Below are positions 62,678 through 64,000 of a DNA stretch of 64,000 nucleotides, piece by piece. Source of the DNA: Parus major (Eukaryota; Chordata; Aves; Passeriformes; Paridae); NCBI RefSeq assembly GCF_001522545.3, contig NC_031799.1, positions 38,278,475 to 38,342,474 on the forward strand, written 5' to 3'. The stretch's first letter is position 1. Every line of letters begins with the position of its first letter. Below the pieces are notes generated by a model. The model made no database searches and was not told the origin of the DNA. It saw only the letters and a program-made list of their open reading frames with translations. The position numbers and the translations under genes were made by a program.

Positions 62678-64000
62678 CTGTATCAAGAAATGAACAAGAT
62701 TGTGATTTTGCATTTTAGACTTTTTACATTCTCTTTTATAAAATCAGAAGAACTGAAGAGTTTGTTTACCTCCTTTCATCCAGCTGCAGAGTACCGAAAA
62801 TGCTGTAGAGTAGTGCCTCAGAACTTTGAAAAACTGTATTGCATCCCTACCTAGATTTTTCCAGTATTTTTCCCAGTATCCAACCTAAGTAATTTTTGAT
62901 AAAAATTACAGCAATATTTTCTTTTTCTTCTTAAATGTACGTGTATTTTTAGTTAGCATTTTTGACTTCGAGCCTTTTGTAACAGACAACCATTTATGAG
63001 AATATAAAGTGGCATTCTAAAAAGCATCACAGGTATATCAAGTTGCAAAAATTCTACATAGTTTACACCTTTTCATTCATTTTTCAAACTCAAATGCAGA
63101 TAAACCCACTAGTATTTGTTTCTAAGGATTAGAATCATGCTTAGATTAAAATATTTTGAAAGTATTTCTAAACTTTACTATAAATAATTTTTAAACTGTC
63201 ACATTGGCTTGGCATACAGTTTCTCCATTTATCTTAGAATGTGGGTGGAATGACATTTTCCATAGAAAGGACATATACATGTGTGGTGGCAGTTATCCCC
63301 TAACTGGCCCTTGAAATAAATTCTGGTGTGCTTGAAACTACACACTTTGATCAACTGCTAAGCTATCATAAAATGTCATTTTCTGCATTTAAATAGCAAT
63401 GTTACTTGTTCAAGATACCAGATCCAATGCATTAAAGACCAAAAAAAACCCCAGATGAGTAGCAGAAATATGTTCTCAGAAATCCTAACGTGTCAAACAC
63501 AACACATGCAAAGGGACTGCAACATAGCCTTGTGTTGCTTCAGAGCATCCTGTATACAAAAATCAGAGAATCTCATCTCTGGCAAACCACAGTTACCCAC
63601 CTCCCAGCCTGGACTACTAAACAGGTTTATCTCAGGCTTAGCCAGAGACACTTCTGCTTGTGCCCCAGTAAGGACAGAGCAGCAACATCACACCTGTGGG
63701 TGCCAATTGCTTCCACAATCTAAAGAATAATAAAGCAAGTCTGAATTATGCAAACTATTATCTGTGACAGACATCAAGGAATGAAAAAAGATTACATTCT
63801 TATTCTATAATGTGCTATATATTTCCCACTTTTCACAGTTCAGTGGCAGTTTAAAGATCTAAGTAGTTTTGAAGAGGCAAACTGTGATTGACATTAACAA
63901 AAATAAGCTTTTTTATCTGCCAAACAGATTTTATACTGCAACATCTACTGAAGGTCAACTAACTTGTAGTCAGTTGTGTTGATTAATTTAAGAAATCCAC
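62678..64000 (-). other. CDC14B: CDC14B upstream intron (partial)
   Basis: AT-rich sequence upstream of the first visible CDC14B exon. No exon for the preceding part of the N-terminal domain is seen before the window ends. It contains copy B of a repeated element at 63590-63725. Confidence 0.7.
63590..63725. repeat. Interspersed repeat, copy B
   Basis: Second copy of the element at 58205-58345, same orientation, 5.3 kb away, in the neighbouring CDC14B intron. The similarity stops on both sides, so it is a dispersed repeat and not a larger local duplication. Confidence 0.7.

Noticed and set aside
1..64000. tRNA, rRNA, CRISPR arrays, operons or phage features
   Set aside because: None were seen; the window is ordinary spliced vertebrate DNA.

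Overview
This is a low-GC, intron-rich vertebrate window with no bacterial features. The organism is very probably a bird. The main repeats are CR1 LINE fragments of the avian type, including a 3' end finishing in the CATTCTGTGACTCTGTGA-like direct repeat. The two genes found, HABP4 and CDC14B, are neighbours in human 9q22, which corresponds to the avian Z chromosome. Z linkage and species are inferences; the sequence does not show them.

Layout. Bases 1-22.6 kb hold the plus-strand gene HABP4 without its first exon: about 9.3 kb of intron 1, then seven coding exons (9265-22081) and a short 3'UTR with an AATAAA at 22538. Bases 22.6-32 kb are a gene-free spacer between convergent genes. Bases 32.1-64 kb hold the minus-strand gene CDC14B: eleven coding exons from 62677 down to the stop codon at 32105. 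The N-terminal exons of CDC14B lie beyond the right edge. The two genes are therefore tail to tail, each missing its 5' end and promoter.

Introns contain a decayed endogenous retrovirus (pol remnants plus one LTR, minus strand, about 3.1-5.0 kb), four recognisable CR1 pieces (1.24-1.7, 37.75-38.38, 51.44-51.8 and 54.1-54.3 kb), a pair of related unclassified repeats (58.2 and 63.6 kb), and many low-complexity tracts. Those tracts are almost all G/T-rich on the plus strand up to 22 kb and A/C-rich beyond 24 kb, so in both genes they read G/T on the sense strand.

The most interesting coding anomaly is HABP4 exon 4. Its expected GT donor reads AT, and a Trp-Gly pair shared by human HABP4 and its paralogue SERBP1 is replaced, although skipping this 72-base exon would keep the frame. 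HABP4 is an RGG-rich RNA- and ribosome-binding protein and CDC14B is a dual-specificity phosphatase. They are neighbours but not a known functional unit. I saw no wholly new gene system in the window. Exon boundaries were read by eye from frame continuity, splice dinucleotides and remembered family sequence, without any alignment.
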